DNA of 64,000 bases from Conchocele bisecta (lineage: Eukaryota; Mollusca; Bivalvia; Lucinida; Thyasiridae), in NCBI GenBank assembly GCA_029237695.1, contig CM055279.1, forward strand, positions 6,466,323-6,530,322, written 5' to 3'. Shown piece after piece: positions 49,601-53,860 of the stretch. How positions within the stretch are numbered: the stretch's first letter is position 1; every line of letters begins with the position of its first letter. Below the pieces are notes generated by a model. It did not search any database. It was not told the origin of the DNA and saw only the letters and a program-made list of their open reading frames with translations. A program made the translations under genes and the position numbers.

Positions 49601-50538
49601 CTTCTGATACTTGCGAGCTAAATCCTGTTTTCCCATTAAAAAAGTAATAAGATTAGTGCTGATCATACTACTTTTGGGGTTGGAGCTAAGTGACTGGTGT
49701 GGAATGGACCTGACCCCAGGTAAGGATATTCTAATTTCAGGGCTGAATATATATTTTTCTGTAAATATTAAGTTCTGATTTTGGGAATTACCCTCATTAT
49801 GGTAAAATATCCAATCCGTTCGGCCCGGCCTTAAATGACCATAGCTGTTGTTAGGCAATTAAACACCAATCAAACAATCAATCAAATCTGTGTACGACCT
49901 TGTTGTTATTCAGACGTAAAACCTCAATCAACTCTTGACACAAGTTTTGAAATCCTTAAATCGTCGACATTCCATTTGAGCATATACACTATATACACTA
50001 TATATACACTATAAACAATAGGACACTCTGGTCATCTGGGGATTTCGCGACCAGTGTAGATCACAGGCCTGATCAGGATCTGCACTGTTTGCGATTCCAT
50101 AACCCCTCATTCCTATAACCCCCATTTTCCAGTCACAGCCACTATTGAACTACTTTTGTTTTTGTTTCAGTCCGTGTAATAATATTCGCCATAGTGTGGG
50201 TGTTGACCTTTGGAAAACACCATTTATGGATCTTCCCGAATCTCACGGAAGACGTAGGTATCATAGACTCTTTTCGACCGCTTGTAAAACACGACGTTTT
50301 CCCTCCGCCTTCAATGAATAAGCCGGAGGACAAAAACGATAAAACGTCCGATAAAGAAAATGATAATGAATCGGAAACGGAGGAAAAGGCAGAAAATGGA
50401 GATTTTGAAATCGTAAATCAAGAGGACGACGATGGTGAGAGCGAAGGAGAGAAAGATGAAGGAGAGAGTGGAGAAAATGATGATGAAGAAAAGGGTGACG
50501 ACGATAATGATGAAGAAGAGGATAAGAAGACTCGGTGA
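28582..50538 (+). CDS. SEC62: SEC62, ER protein translocation factor (nine-exon gene model)
   Basis: Full gene model: join 28582-28620, 32941-33049, 41000-41111, 41789-41927, 44301-44381, 44864-44938, 46726-46786, 48632-48751, 50171-50538. All introns are GT-AG and the phases agree, giving 367 residues (vertebrate SEC62 is about 400). Seen: basic start MAERRKTKRKADR; N-terminal domain with the family signature VAKHLRFN and LLDSKWAK; Lys/Glu-rich linker about residues 101-165; VWIYDPIHPKTF before the first membrane segment (about 198-218); second membrane segment (about 226-258); HHLWIFPNLTEDVGIIDSFR just after it; acidic C-tail. Known of the family: SEC62 sits in the ER membrane with both ends in the cytosol, works with SEC63 and SEC61 in post-translational import of short precursors, and acts as an ER-phagy receptor. 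The shorter length comes mostly from the C-tail. Alternative paralogues are unlikely because SEC62 is normally single copy. Confidence 0.96.
29090..30130. repeat. Tandem repeat with recurring TTCCTTTCGCGAAAGGAA palindrome
   Basis: Three diverged units of roughly 210 bp (about 29205, 29420, 29965) share GTTCTACGAAAGGAAGGTTTT, TTTAGTTCAACTAA.CTAATGCTTA and TTTATGTATAATTTGATATTATG. The self-complementary TTCCTTTCGCGAAAGGAA marks unit junctions. Located in SEC62 intron 1. Confidence 0.75.
30125..30510 (-). repeat. Dispersed repeat of about 400 bp with GACCTTAGCTGTTG-type tail (inverse)
   Basis: The inverse copy starts at its tail, ATTGGTGTTTAACAGCC, and passes AAGGCCGGGCCAACGGG and TATATATTCAGTCCTGAAAT to ATGAATACCGATCGTTAAACTACC. 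Forward copies: 49530-49880, 53150-53365, 55330-55720, 56305-56720 (interrupted), 61560-61770; tails only at 39100-39165, 55875-55940, 61390-61465, 61875-61935. It looks like a SINE or the 3' end of a LINE. Confidence 0.7.
31002..31349. mobile_element. pogo-like foldback with CAGTGCAACCTCTCTACAAC ends, itself interrupted
   Basis: CAGTGCAACCTCTCTACAAC at left and GTGGAGGTTCGACTG at right, with TA on each side. The inner TGGCTGTTGTAGAGGGGTGG recurs. A CAGAGCTAC..TTAAGGTGCG foldback sits inside it at 31096-31265. This family differs from the CAGTGGAACCTCTCTAAAC one. Confidence 0.75.
31096..31265. mobile_element. Foldback with CAGAGCTAC / GTAGCTCTG ends (nested)
   Basis: CAGAGCTACAGCTAAGGTGC and GCACACTAACTGTAGCTCTG are the ends, and GGCAAGTCGGGAGTG with CTCCCAACTTGCC forms the core. 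It is a second copy of the family at 12587-12764. Confidence 0.8.
31516..31594 (+). CDS. Possible isolated first coding exon inside SEC62 intron 1 (26 codons)
   Basis: ACAAAATGGCGAACAGC starts an open stretch, MANSIVDQHSKIGIKLEAEL then SRDIMA, ending at a GCAG|gttagt donor (phase 1). Composition and codon use look coding. It cannot be an alternative first exon joined to SEC62 exon 2, which needs phase 0, but it would join exon 3 in frame. A nested or overlapping gene is the other option. The 113-codon frame that overlaps it from 31550 looks non-coding. Confidence 0.28.
31595..32260. other. SEC62 intron 1, no repeat recognised
   Basis: No hairpin or tandem repeat was seen. A 113-codon frame from 31550 has an unremarkable composition and no support. 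Confidence 0.4.
32261..32590. mobile_element. GTGGCTGTGACTGGAGAAAT element split by a GGGCCCGTTTCAC element
   Basis: Left part GTGGCTGTGACTGAAGAAAT to GTAGATCCAGATCA; then 32315-32558 is a complete GGGGCCCGTTTCACTAAACT foldback; then CTGGATCTGCATTGTTCGCT resumes the host element. Confidence 0.8.
32588..32907. mobile_element. Foldback element with CAGAGCTCCAGATAAG ends
   Basis: CAGAGCTCCAGATAAGTTTT and CGCCTTATCTGGAGCTCTG are the ends; inner arms share AAAAGCAAACAGTGCTTTTTGC and AATCAATGCGTA. Copies: 38721-39042, 42010-42425. This one ends 33 bp before SEC62 exon 2. Confidence 0.8.
32941..33049 (+). CDS. SEC62: SEC62 exon 2 (residues 14-49)
   Basis: The acceptor is ataatttcag|GAAGAG and the donor ATTG|gtaggt (phase 1). 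It encodes the start of the cytosolic domain, with KEEYAVAKHLRFN matching the KEEKAVAKYLRFN block of vertebrate SEC62. The exon is squeezed between mobile DNA: a foldback element ends at 32907, 33 bp before the exon, and a tRNA-derived SINE begins about 7 bp after the donor. Confidence 0.95.
33057..33245 (+). mobile_element. tRNA-derived SINE
   Basis: The head GGATGGGTTGATGCCTAGGT and GGTTCAAACC behave as RNA polymerase III A and B boxes (intact-looking A box in other copies: TGGCCTAGGGGTTAGA). The body has CATCCCACTGGTCTGTC and the tail GACCGTAGCTGTTGGTGGGA, TGTTAAACC. Copies: 39836-40100, 47312-47497, 48409-48597, 51475-51660. This one starts about 7 bp inside intron 2. Confidence 0.85.
33245..33474. 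mobile_element. Foldback with CAGGGATTCC ends and ATCGCCAATTG arms
   Basis: CAGGGATTCCGTTGG and CCAGCGGAATCCCTG are the ends; TTGCCACTT/AAGTGGCGA and CAATTGGCGATAAAAAATT with its complement are in the arms. A shorter copy is at 45306-45455. Confidence 0.8.
33605..33771. mobile_element. Foldback element with GTCGTCTGCTGTT-type ends
   Basis: GCCGTCGGCTGTTTTTCATT and CCAGCAGACGAC; the perfect core GAGAATCGTCTCCACTGGAG is near 33695. Confidence 0.8.
33848..34086. mobile_element. Foldback element, GTGGCTGTGACTGGAGAAAT family (well preserved copy)
   Basis: Ends ATGTGGCTGTGACTGGAGAA and TTTCTCCAGTCACAGCCACAT. Inside: ACAAGTGTAGCTCCTGATCA, GACGGGTGTTCCATTGATGC, ACTGTGCGGATGCACAGGCT. A good reference copy for this family. 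Confidence 0.85.
34216..36236. mobile_element. AGCTCACCTGAGCGAAGCTC element, copy 1 (four internal units)
   Basis: Begins with a hairpin (AGCTCACCTGAGCGAAGCTC then ATGTGAGC) and CCGTCGTCCGTCGTCG. It contains four units of about 430 bp, each with GGTAGGAATGATCGATGTAC, GACCCCGGGGTCAAAAATGG, AAGGTATCAATGAGGCGATC and two AAGATGGCCGCC motifs. It ends with the hairpin GGGCCATCATGGCCC followed by TATTGTTTTT. Non-autonomous: the 60-76 codon frames in each unit are periodic repeats without protein character. Lies in SEC62 intron 2. Confidence 0.85.
36237..38692. mobile_element. AGCTCACCTGAGCGAAGCTC element, copy 2 (five internal units)
   Basis: It joins copy 1 directly (GGCCCTATTGTTTTT then AGCTCACC). 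Same ends as copy 1, closing with GGGCCATCATGGCCCTCTTG. There are five GGAATGATCGATGTAC units instead of four; the fourth unit of copy 2 closely resembles the second unit of copy 1 (shared ATGTTATATATCAAATCGAA), which points to unit exchange. Confidence 0.85.
38721..39042. mobile_element. Foldback element with CAGAGCTCCAGATAAG-type ends
   Basis: CAGAGCTCTAGATAAGGTTT and GCACCTTATCTGCAGCTCTG. Confidence 0.8.
39043..39165 (+). repeat. Tail fragment of the 400-bp dispersed repeat
   Basis: TTTTCCAATGCAGCCGGTTA, TTTGGCCCGGCCTTAAATAG and GGCCGTTAAACACGAATAAAC. Confidence 0.7.
39273..39490. mobile_element. Inverse copy of the 1963-2267 composite
   Basis: TTTATCCCGTCAACATAGTG to TTCACGGGATAAA (39393), then AATAGTATGTTAGTGCCGTG palindrome left arm, truncated near TCCTGAGCC. 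Confidence 0.75.
39585..39832. mobile_element. Helitron-like non-autonomous element
   Basis: 5' part: TCTCGCCCTCGAAAGCGG then AAAGCGAGACA, a short hairpin. 3' part: TTCCGCGGAA hairpin (39810-39819), ten bases, then CTAG (39829-39832) followed by T. A 3' hairpin plus CTAG|T is the Helitron signature; assignment is inference. GGTCAAGGTCAAGGCGGAAC, GGCGAGACATTTGATTCCGC is also found at 58853-58905 and 60260-60312. Confidence 0.6.
39836..40100 (+). mobile_element. tRNA-derived SINE with duplicated tail
   Basis: GGATGGGTTGTGGCCTAGGG, A box TGGCCTAGGGGTTAGA, B box GGTTCAAACC. The tail block GGATGAGACTT(T/G)AAACTGT...GACGTTAAACACTTTCAC is present twice in tandem (about 39956-40029 and 40031-40101). 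Confidence 0.85.
40165..40650. repeat. Palindrome with a TAGGACCGTATCACGAG flank pair
   Basis: 40236-40412 folds on itself (TTTATCGGGGTATAAACTTG with AAGTTTATATCCCCGATAAA); within it GCGACTTTTCCAAGTTT occurs twice, so there is an inner duplication. TAGGACCGTATCACGAGTGC at 40195 and TAGGACCGTATCACGAGGGC at 40625 flank it as direct repeats. Confidence 0.7.
41000..41111 (+). CDS. SEC62: SEC62 exon 3 (residues 50-86)
   Basis: The acceptor is tgttttcag|CATCGG and the donor AACAA|gtaagt (phase 2). It carries the family block SDAVNCLLDSKWAKSK and then DRKSVVTFMN. A foldback element of the GTGGCTGTGACTGGAGAAAT family starts only 12 bp after the donor, yet the donor consensus is intact. Confidence 0.95.
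41124..41350. mobile_element. Foldback element, GTGGCTGTGACTGGAGAAAT family, in SEC62 intron 3
   Basis: GTGGCTGTGACTGAGAAATG at left, ACTCCCATTTCTCTGCAACG at right; it starts 12 bp after the exon 3 donor. Confidence 0.8.
41606..41678. repeat. Hairpin with AAGTATATGTTGTGACCACT arms
   Basis: The left arm runs to CCGTCTCG and pairs with CGAGACGG-like sequence through to ATATACTT. A better preserved copy is at 52599-52671. Confidence 0.82.
41789..41927 (+). CDS. SEC62: SEC62 exon 4 (residues 87-133)
   Basis: The acceptor is atatttcag|ATTTTT and the donor ACAGAG|gtaggg (phase 0). It encodes FLAKGLFHRADKV, matching the FFHRALKV block of vertebrate SEC62, followed by a Lys/Glu-rich highly charged linker. 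The opposite strand shows a Ser/Phe-rich open frame that is only the shadow of these AAG/GAG codons. Confidence 0.94.
42010..42425. mobile_element. Foldback with CAGAGCTCCAGATAAG-type ends carrying a minisatellite
   Basis: CAGAGCTACAGATAAGCTGC and AACTTACCTGTAGCTCTG. Inside at 42101-42240 there are seven tandem 20-bp units TCACACCAATGTGAAAATAC with single-base variants. The homologous place in the other copies (32588, 38721) has only one unit-like stretch (TCACATTGCTGTGGGTATTT). Confidence 0.85.
42426..43800. repeat. Cluster of repeat fragments in SEC62 intron 4
   Basis: Start of a GGGCCGTTTCACTAAACT element (42427); a pogo-like end pair CAGTGGAACCCCTCTAAACC (42480-42560); part of the TTAAGGTGCG foldback (42640-42735, 43325-43415); and at about 43600-43770 repeated GGTGTCCGGATTACGG/GGGGTCCGGTTTGGAGG motifs like the terminus of a larger pogo-type element. 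No transposase frame. Confidence 0.55.
43801..44055. repeat. Rearranged GGGCCCGTTTCAC family fragments
   Basis: AATTATTGGATTTACATT, AATCCATCGATTGAAATTTC and GTACAAAGTTTAGTGAAACGG occur in two partly duplicated segments (about 43815-43918 and 43945-44045). Confidence 0.6.
44301..44381 (+). CDS. SEC62: SEC62 exon 5 (residues 134-160)
   Basis: The acceptor is tgttactcag|GAGAAG and the donor AAAAAG|gtaaat, phase 0 at both ends. It is made entirely of charged linker (EKKSKKERKK, then QLEKEAEELAKEAEKK). An 81-bp phase-0 exon of low complexity could be skipped without breaking the frame, so alternative splicing is possible (inference). Confidence 0.9.
44382..44863. other. SEC62 intron 5, largely single-copy in the window
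   Basis: No inverted repeat family was recognised apart from a short TTATTTCATGAAATAA hairpin near 44630. Confidence 0.5.
44864..44938 (+). CDS. SEC62: SEC62 exon 6 (residues 161-185)
   Basis: The acceptor is cttttctttcag|GAGGAA and the donor AATTCT|gtaagt, phase 0. It encodes KFKLNMSEDQRFVDGNS, matching KFKLEPHDDQVFLDGNE of vertebrate SEC62. Degenerate copies of its 3' edge with the donor lie downstream in intron 6 (see 45456-45495 and 45624-45656). Confidence 0.94.
44988..45234. mobile_element. pogo-like MITE in SEC62 intron 6
   Basis: CAGTGAAACATCTCTAAACC with the terminal hairpin present one and a half times (to about 45091), then GAGCCATAGTCGTGTGCTAT and the right end GCTTAGAGAGGTTCCACTG. 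Confidence 0.8.
45306..45455. mobile_element. Foldback with CAGGGATTCC ends (second copy)
   Basis: CAGGGATTCCACTGG at left and GGCGATCGCCAGCGGAATCC at right, TTATCGCCAATTG inside. It lies just before a degenerate copy of the SEC62 exon 6 edge. Confidence 0.8.
45456..45495 (+). pseudogene. Degenerate duplicate of SEC62 exon 6 3' edge (copy 2)
   Basis: GATGGACATTCTGTAAGTTT then GTTTCCGCACTAAC repeats GATGGCAATTCTGTAAGTTT, TTCTCCGCACTAAC at the real exon 6/intron 6 border (44929-44960). It encodes DGHS before an intact GTAAGT. Confidence 0.75.
45624..45656 (+). pseudogene. Degenerate duplicate of SEC62 exon 6 3' edge (copy 3)
   Basis: CAACAATTTGTCGACGGACA then TTCTGTAAGTTT encodes QQFVDGHS before an intact GTAAGT donor, against QRFVDGNS in the real exon. 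CACTAG lies 33 bp before the donor in phase, but no convincing pyrimidine tract precedes it. Confidence 0.75.
45738..46046. mobile_element. Foldback element, CTGTAGCCTATTTCACCAAC family
   Basis: Well preserved copy. The centre 45888-45951 is a nearly perfect palindrome, TTATACTGAATTTATTACAT and its complement around GCCAAAATGGC. Confidence 0.85.
46172..46239. repeat. Perfect 68-bp palindrome in SEC62 intron 6
   Basis: Two exact 34-bp arms, AAATAAAAGTGTGGCCGATA and on to GGAAATTG, meet with no loop. No other copy in the window. Confidence 0.9.
46364..46530. mobile_element. Shortened foldback, GTGGCTGTGACTGGAGAAAT family
   Basis: GACTTGAGAGATAGGGTTTA, AACAGTGTAGACCTGGATCA and ATTCCTCTAGTCACAGCTG. 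Confidence 0.75.
46726..46786 (+). CDS. SEC62: SEC62 exon 7 (residues 186-205, start of first membrane segment)
   Basis: The acceptor is attattttcag|ATTTAC and the donor CTCATGT|gtaagt (phase 1). It encodes IYVWIYDPIHPKTFLIGFLM; the aromatic block before the membrane is the best conserved part of the family. A pogo-like element begins about 20 bp after the donor. Confidence 0.96.
46807..47019. mobile_element. pogo-like MITE in SEC62 intron 7
   Basis: CAGTGGAACCTGTTTAAACC and CGGTTTAGAGAGGTTCCACTG, flanked by TA; starts 20 bp after the exon 7 donor. Confidence 0.8.
47155..47850. repeat. Degenerate minisatellite with a SINE inside
   Basis: Variants of TATATTAAACCCTCACCCAA and CCAGCCAATCTATC are repeated irregularly. 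A tRNA-derived SINE (47312-47497) splits the array between AAACCCTCACC and AAACCCTCACCCAATC. Confidence 0.75.
47312..47497 (+). mobile_element. tRNA-derived SINE (diverged)
   Basis: TGGTTATGGACTAAGTGTTA, ATCCGGAGGTTGTGGTTTTA (B box damaged), and tail GACCCTACCTGTTGCTGGGA. Confidence 0.78.
47860..48158. repeat. Possible Helitron-like element ending CGGAATTCTTGTTT
   Basis: GGCGCCTGCTTTAGCAGAGG then CGC forms a short hairpin (47971-47994), followed by CCGTCGTCGTCGTCCGCG. The end GCTTCCGTGGCGGAATTCTT resembles the end of the 39585-39832 element but has CATT instead of CTAG. Confidence 0.4.
48409..48597 (+). mobile_element. tRNA-derived SINE
   Basis: TGGTCTAGGGGTTAGAACAC (A box), GGTTCAAACC (B box), body GTATTTCCATCCCATTGGTC, tail GACCTCAGCTGTTGCTGGAA. 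Confidence 0.85.
48632..48751 (+). CDS. SEC62: SEC62 exon 8 (residues 206-245, both membrane segments)
   Basis: The acceptor is gtatttgcag|TGATTG and the donor ATTGTGT|gtaagt (phase 1). It completes the first membrane helix (LIGAAALCLFPLWPDWMR), then the short luminal loop and most of the second helix (VYYTSLLGASFVGFMLFLIV), collinear with LFPLWPAEMRVGVYYLS of vertebrates. It starts about 34 bp after the tail of a tRNA-derived SINE (48409-48597). Confidence 0.96.
49171..49381. repeat. Copy of the 8059-8296 repeat
   Basis: GATGAGCCGGCTCATGACGA then GCCGTCTCGTCAGG hairpin, and ACTTAGGGCTGAAAGGGTTA at the end. Confidence 0.75.
49441..49500 (+). pseudogene. Decayed duplicate of the SEC62 exon 9 5' edge
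   Basis: TTTTCAG at 49437-49443 then TCTGTGTAATAATATTCCCC, ATAGTATGGGTGTTGCG matches the real acceptor and exon start TCCGTGTAATAATATTCGCC, ATAGTGTGGGTGTTGACC (50171-50209). It breaks down after about 60 bp. GTTTTGAAATCTTTAA occurs upstream of it (49403) and also at 49063 and 49943. Confidence 0.8.
49530..49880 (+). repeat. 400-bp dispersed repeat with GACCTTAGCTGTTG-type tail
   Basis: GATCAGGGTTCATCTTTACC, CATGGTTTGGCCCTCATGTA, GACCCCAGGTAAGGATATTC, TTCGGCCCGGCCTTAAATGA, CCATAGCTGTTGTTAGGCAA, then CAATCAAACAATCAATCAA. Confidence 0.75.
50040..50142. mobile_element. Truncated foldback, GTGGCTGTGACTGGAGAAAT family
   Basis: GACCAGTGTAGATCACAGGC, CTGATCAGGATCTGCACTGT, CATTTTCCAGTCACAGCCAC; ends 28 bp before exon 9. 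Confidence 0.75.
50171..50538 (+). CDS. SEC62: SEC62 exon 9 (residues 246-367, acidic tail and stop)
   Basis: The acceptor is tttgtttcag|TCCGTG. The exon finishes the second membrane helix and then encodes GKHHLWIFPNLTEDVGIIDS, the strongly conserved segment after the membrane, followed by an acidic Asp/Glu-rich tail ending DKKTR and a TGA stop. The tail contains GDFEIV at residues 322-327 (50398-50415), equivalent to the NDFEMI LC3-interacting motif of human SEC62. The His-rich open frame on the other strand is a shadow of the GAT/GAA repeats. Confidence 0.96.
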
Positions 50539-50971
50539 TTACGGACATTTCGAGCTGCGGATTTGTGGAATTACTTAGTTACTGTATTGTCTGGGGTTTT
50601 GTTCTGAGATTACACGTCACATTTTGGTGCCAGAAAACCGGCTTTAGATCTTCCATGTGTGTTCGCATATTTAAGTGGCTCGCTTGCGGTGAACGCGATA
50701 TAGTAGGCACTATTGACGTGCATCTGTACGTCCGACATTGCAGTTAAACGTTTTTTACGTACCAAATATCTCCACAACCATCAGTCAGATTGGTTTGAAA
50801 CTGCACATACCTCTTTATCATCATCCATGTTTTCATTCTATAGCTCACTTATGCAGCCCCCATTGCCAAGTAATATTACTTTGAAGTCTTTTCTAAAATC
50901 TGCGTTAATATTTTTAAGTACCCAATATCTGCACTACTATAAGTCGGATTACATACAATGTACATGCACTG
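50539..50971 (+). other. SEC62 3' untranslated / flanking sequence
   Basis: This sequence follows the TGA stop. No foldback is seen here. No clear AATAAA precedes the foldback element at 50972; the first AATAAA after that lies inside the foldback (about 51090), so the transcript end was not determined. Confidence 0.4.
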
Positions 50972-51343
50972 TGGGGCCGTTTCATTAAACATTGTACGAC
51001 TAAAATGTTCATCAGTGCAAAATTATGATAGTCTGTAAATGTCACATTAACAATGTTTTCTTATGAACAATTATTGGATTTACATTTGTTCAATAAATGT
51101 AAATCCATCAATTGAAATTTCCAGACGATCCTAAATTTCAGGGGTGTGAATTTTCCTCTTTTCGGTTGATTTCCTCTTTTTTAAAACTGCACAAAAATCA
51201 TACTTTTGTGGAGGGGTAAATGTGTTTCCTCTTTTTTTGTTACATTTTTCGCTTATTTACTTGTTTCTCATAATATGCTGCTCGCACCCCTGAAATTTGC
51301 ACTTACGAACATTTTAGTAGTACAAAGTTTAGTGAACCGGCCC
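50972..51343. mobile_element. GGGCCCGTTTCAC family foldback interrupted by a second element
   Basis: GGGGCCGTTTCATTAAACAT at left, AGTTTAGTGAACCGGCCC at right. The host reads GATCCTAAATTT, then the insert, then AAATTTGCACTTACGAAC; uninterrupted family copies read CCTAAATTTGCACTTACG. Confidence 0.82.
51139..51294. mobile_element. Nested element with CAGGGGTG ends and AAATTT duplication
   Basis: CAGGGGTGTGAATTTTCCTC at left, GCTGCTCGCACCCCTG at right, flanked by AAATTT on both sides. The CAGGGGTG terminus resembles hAT-type ends, but the apparent duplication is six bases. Confidence 0.7.
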
Positions 51344-51474
51344 GCAGGTCCACCAAATACTGCGGTACTCGCAGTGTGCTGGTCGCGACTATCTAGTTAC
51401 TCATATACAAAACTTATGAAACGTGCAACCATCGTTTGTAAATCACTGAGAATGAACAGATTTCAATAACAACG

Positions 51475-51660
51475 AGGGATGGGTTGTCGGCTAGGGGTTA
51501 GAACACCCGACTTTCAATCCATCAGGTTGTGGGTTCAAACCTGACCTTGGCATCAAAAACTTTCATAGTAGTTCCATCCCACTTGTCTGTCGGATGAGAC
51601 TTTAAGCGATGGTCCCGTCTCTATATGACCTTACCTATTGCTGGGATGTTGAACCCATTA
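51475..51660 (+). mobile_element. tRNA-derived SINE
   Basis: GGGATGGGTTGTCGGCTAGG, GGTTGTGGGTTCAAACCTGA, and tail GACCTTACCTATTGCTGGGA. Confidence 0.85.
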
Positions 51661-52100
51661 AACAAGTGAGCAGAGTTTTCAGTACAATATAATTGGAAAT
51701 GCAAAAAACACCATTTCATTGGCTAAACGTTTTGGAAATGCTACATGATCAAGTAACATTTTTTTTTACTGGTTAACAAAATTAGAAAAGTGTGAACAAT
51801 GTTTGGAATTGGTAGGAAACACGAACAACAGGAAAACGGATAAACTTATTGGCTATATTAAGTATTATCATTAAATTATTTGAAGAAAAAAAAATGAAAG
51901 TGGTACGAAACAGGAAAACCGGTTTGCAAAAATTAGAGGAAAGTCGACTTTGGACGACTTTTTGTTCCAAATTCTCATCAGGTTCCTGTGTGTCACAAAA
52001 TATCAAGGTGTAAGGATTTGTTGTATCATTGACTTAGGAGATTCAGACAAATCGATCGACTGACTTCGGGACACCATGACTTTACTGGTCGAGCCTCGTG
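51661..52100. other. Intergenic sequence, no gene
   Basis: AGAAAAGTGTGAACAATGTT and AATTGGTAGGAAACACGAAC with related GGTACGAAACAGGAAAACCG suggest a weak duplication; no coding frame. Confidence 0.4.
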
Positions 52101-52362
52101 TATATGAGACACGCCATGCTATTTTGTACCTTCGGATATCTGCATAATTTCATTAAATACGTTTGCAAAATTTACAATATTTTCCGTAAATGGCGTCGAA
52201 AGTTGACAAAATTTTCAGAATACATGCGGAATATTCCGCATGTACTCTGACAATTTCGTCAACTTTTGACTTTATTTATGAAAAATATTGTTAATTTTGT
52301 AAACATATTTAATGAAATTACGCAGATTTCCGAAGGTACAAAATCTATGGCGTGTCCATTAT
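52101..52362. mobile_element. Foldback element, CACGCCATG-GTACCTTCGGA family
   Basis: TATATGAGACACGCCATGCT, TTTGTACCTTCGGA at left; TCCGAAGGTACAAAATCTAT, GGCGTGTC at right; core ACATGCGGAATATTCCGCATGT. Confidence 0.85.
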
Positions 52363-52598
52363 GACCTTAATATTGAACGAACATAAATCTCCAATCTATC
52401 ACACTGACTGGTGGAGCTGGTCTTCAATAGCAATTTTCATGCTGAAGATACAAAATGGCTGAAAACTTTAAATATTTTTATTTTTTCAGCACAGAAGCAT
52501 ATGTTGTTACCACTGATATGAACCGTCTCGCCAGATATGTTTTCCCATTCACGGCACTAACCTACTATTCTCTATCTATTTTCCTTATTTCTGAACCA

Positions 52599-52671
52599 AA
52601 GTATATGTTGTGACCACTCATTTGAACCGTCTCGCCGAGACGGTTCAAATGAGTGGTAACAACATATACTT
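52599..52671. repeat. Near-perfect hairpin, AAGTATATGTTGTGACCACT
   Basis: The arms are 36 bp with CGTCTCGCCGAGACG at the centre and at most one mismatch. Second copy of the 41606-41678 hairpin; a left-arm fragment is also at 52498-52535. Confidence 0.88.
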
Positions 52672-53149
52672 CCATTGAGAAATAAAGAAAATATAATTTT
52701 ATTTTTGTAAATTTAGATACCTGTGAATGGGTATCGTACATGGAATGGGTTAAAATTACATTGTAATGGACTCTTCGACGATTGTATTTGTATTAATAAA
52801 AATAAAGTTTATATCTATTTTAATTACCATGCGTCTTATAGACTAGAAACTGATTATAAGGCTCTTAATAACTGCCTAAATTATTCAAGAACTTCACTGA
52901 GAGACATTCCTGATAATCTTATCAACACACCGAACATATGACGACCATGATTTTATTATTACCGGTATCTATATTTCACTTGTTCAAATTTCACAATTCT
53001 CTTTTAAAATGTCTTTAGAATGGTTAGAATGTTACATGTTATAAATATAGATTATACATATAGTATTAAGTACTTTGATTACTATATACATGTATTAGCC
53101 ACGTTTATTCTTTTGAGATAATCGGTGGTTGGTTGGGAGCATGCAATGG
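52672..53149. other. AT-rich sequence, no gene supported
   Basis: A 72-codon frame at 52723 (NGYRTWNGLKLHCNG start) has a plausible composition but no exon signals; not called. Confidence 0.4.
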
Positions 53150-53365
53150 GTAATTTAACGATTGTGATTCATTCTTCCCGGAATCCTGACCGGAGACCTG
53201 GTTTGGCCCTCGGGTACGTCTTTGGCATTCTCGTTTATGAGTTGAATCTGGTTATACCCTTATGTGAGTAATGCAGCATGCTAAATAAGGGATCGAACCT
53301 GTTGGAACAGCTGTAACTGGCCATAGCTGTTGATAGGCCATTACACCTGCATAAATGAAATCAAA
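53150..53365 (+). repeat. Shortened 400-bp dispersed repeat
   Basis: TAATTTAACGATTGTGATTC, GACCTGGTTTGGCCCTCGGG and CTGGCCATAGCTGTTGATAG, GCCATTACACCTG. Confidence 0.7.
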
Positions 53366-53430
53366 TCAATAATTTGAGGTATGCAGCAGTTATATCAATC
53401 ATCGCCCCATGTTCACACACTTCTGGCTGC

Positions 53431-53752
53431 CTGTAGATGATTTCACCAACATTGCAAAGTATACTTGTCTTGCTATAAAGTACACTTTGAGGGAGAAATT
53501 TTCAATTTAAGGATACATTTATAAATGTTTATTATACCGAATTTATTACATTATCACAGCCATGGCTGTGATAATGTAATAAACTCAGTATAAAACTCAG
53601 TATAATAATTTGGCATACTTTTAATCATCAAATATATGCAGTCGTTAGTTCTATATGAAATAATGCATTTCGGGAAAAATAAATGAGTACCCCCTCAGCA
53701 TACACTTTGCTAGATAAGTATGCTTTGCAATTTTGGTGAAATCGGCTACTGG
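53431..53752. mobile_element. Foldback element, CTGTAGCCTATTTCACCAAC family
   Basis: CTGTAGATGATTTCACCAAC and TTTTGGTGAAATCGGCTACTG; centre ACATTATCACAGCCATGGCT. Confidence 0.8.
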
Positions 53753-53860
53753 AGCAACAAAATCTCAGACGGTATGTTAAGTTTTGTCACCGGACAAGGA
53801 AATAAATATCATCTGTCACACGGGCGATATATTTGGCTATTCTTGTATTATAACAACACC

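Noticed and set aside
50261..50548. Minus-strand His/Leu-rich frame of 95 codons
   Set aside because: Shadow of the acidic SEC62 exon 9 tail.
33057..51660. tRNA genes at the five SINE heads
   Set aside because: A- and B-box motifs are present, but no cloverleaf with acceptor stem and anticodon arm can be drawn, and the sequence continues into a SINE body and tail.
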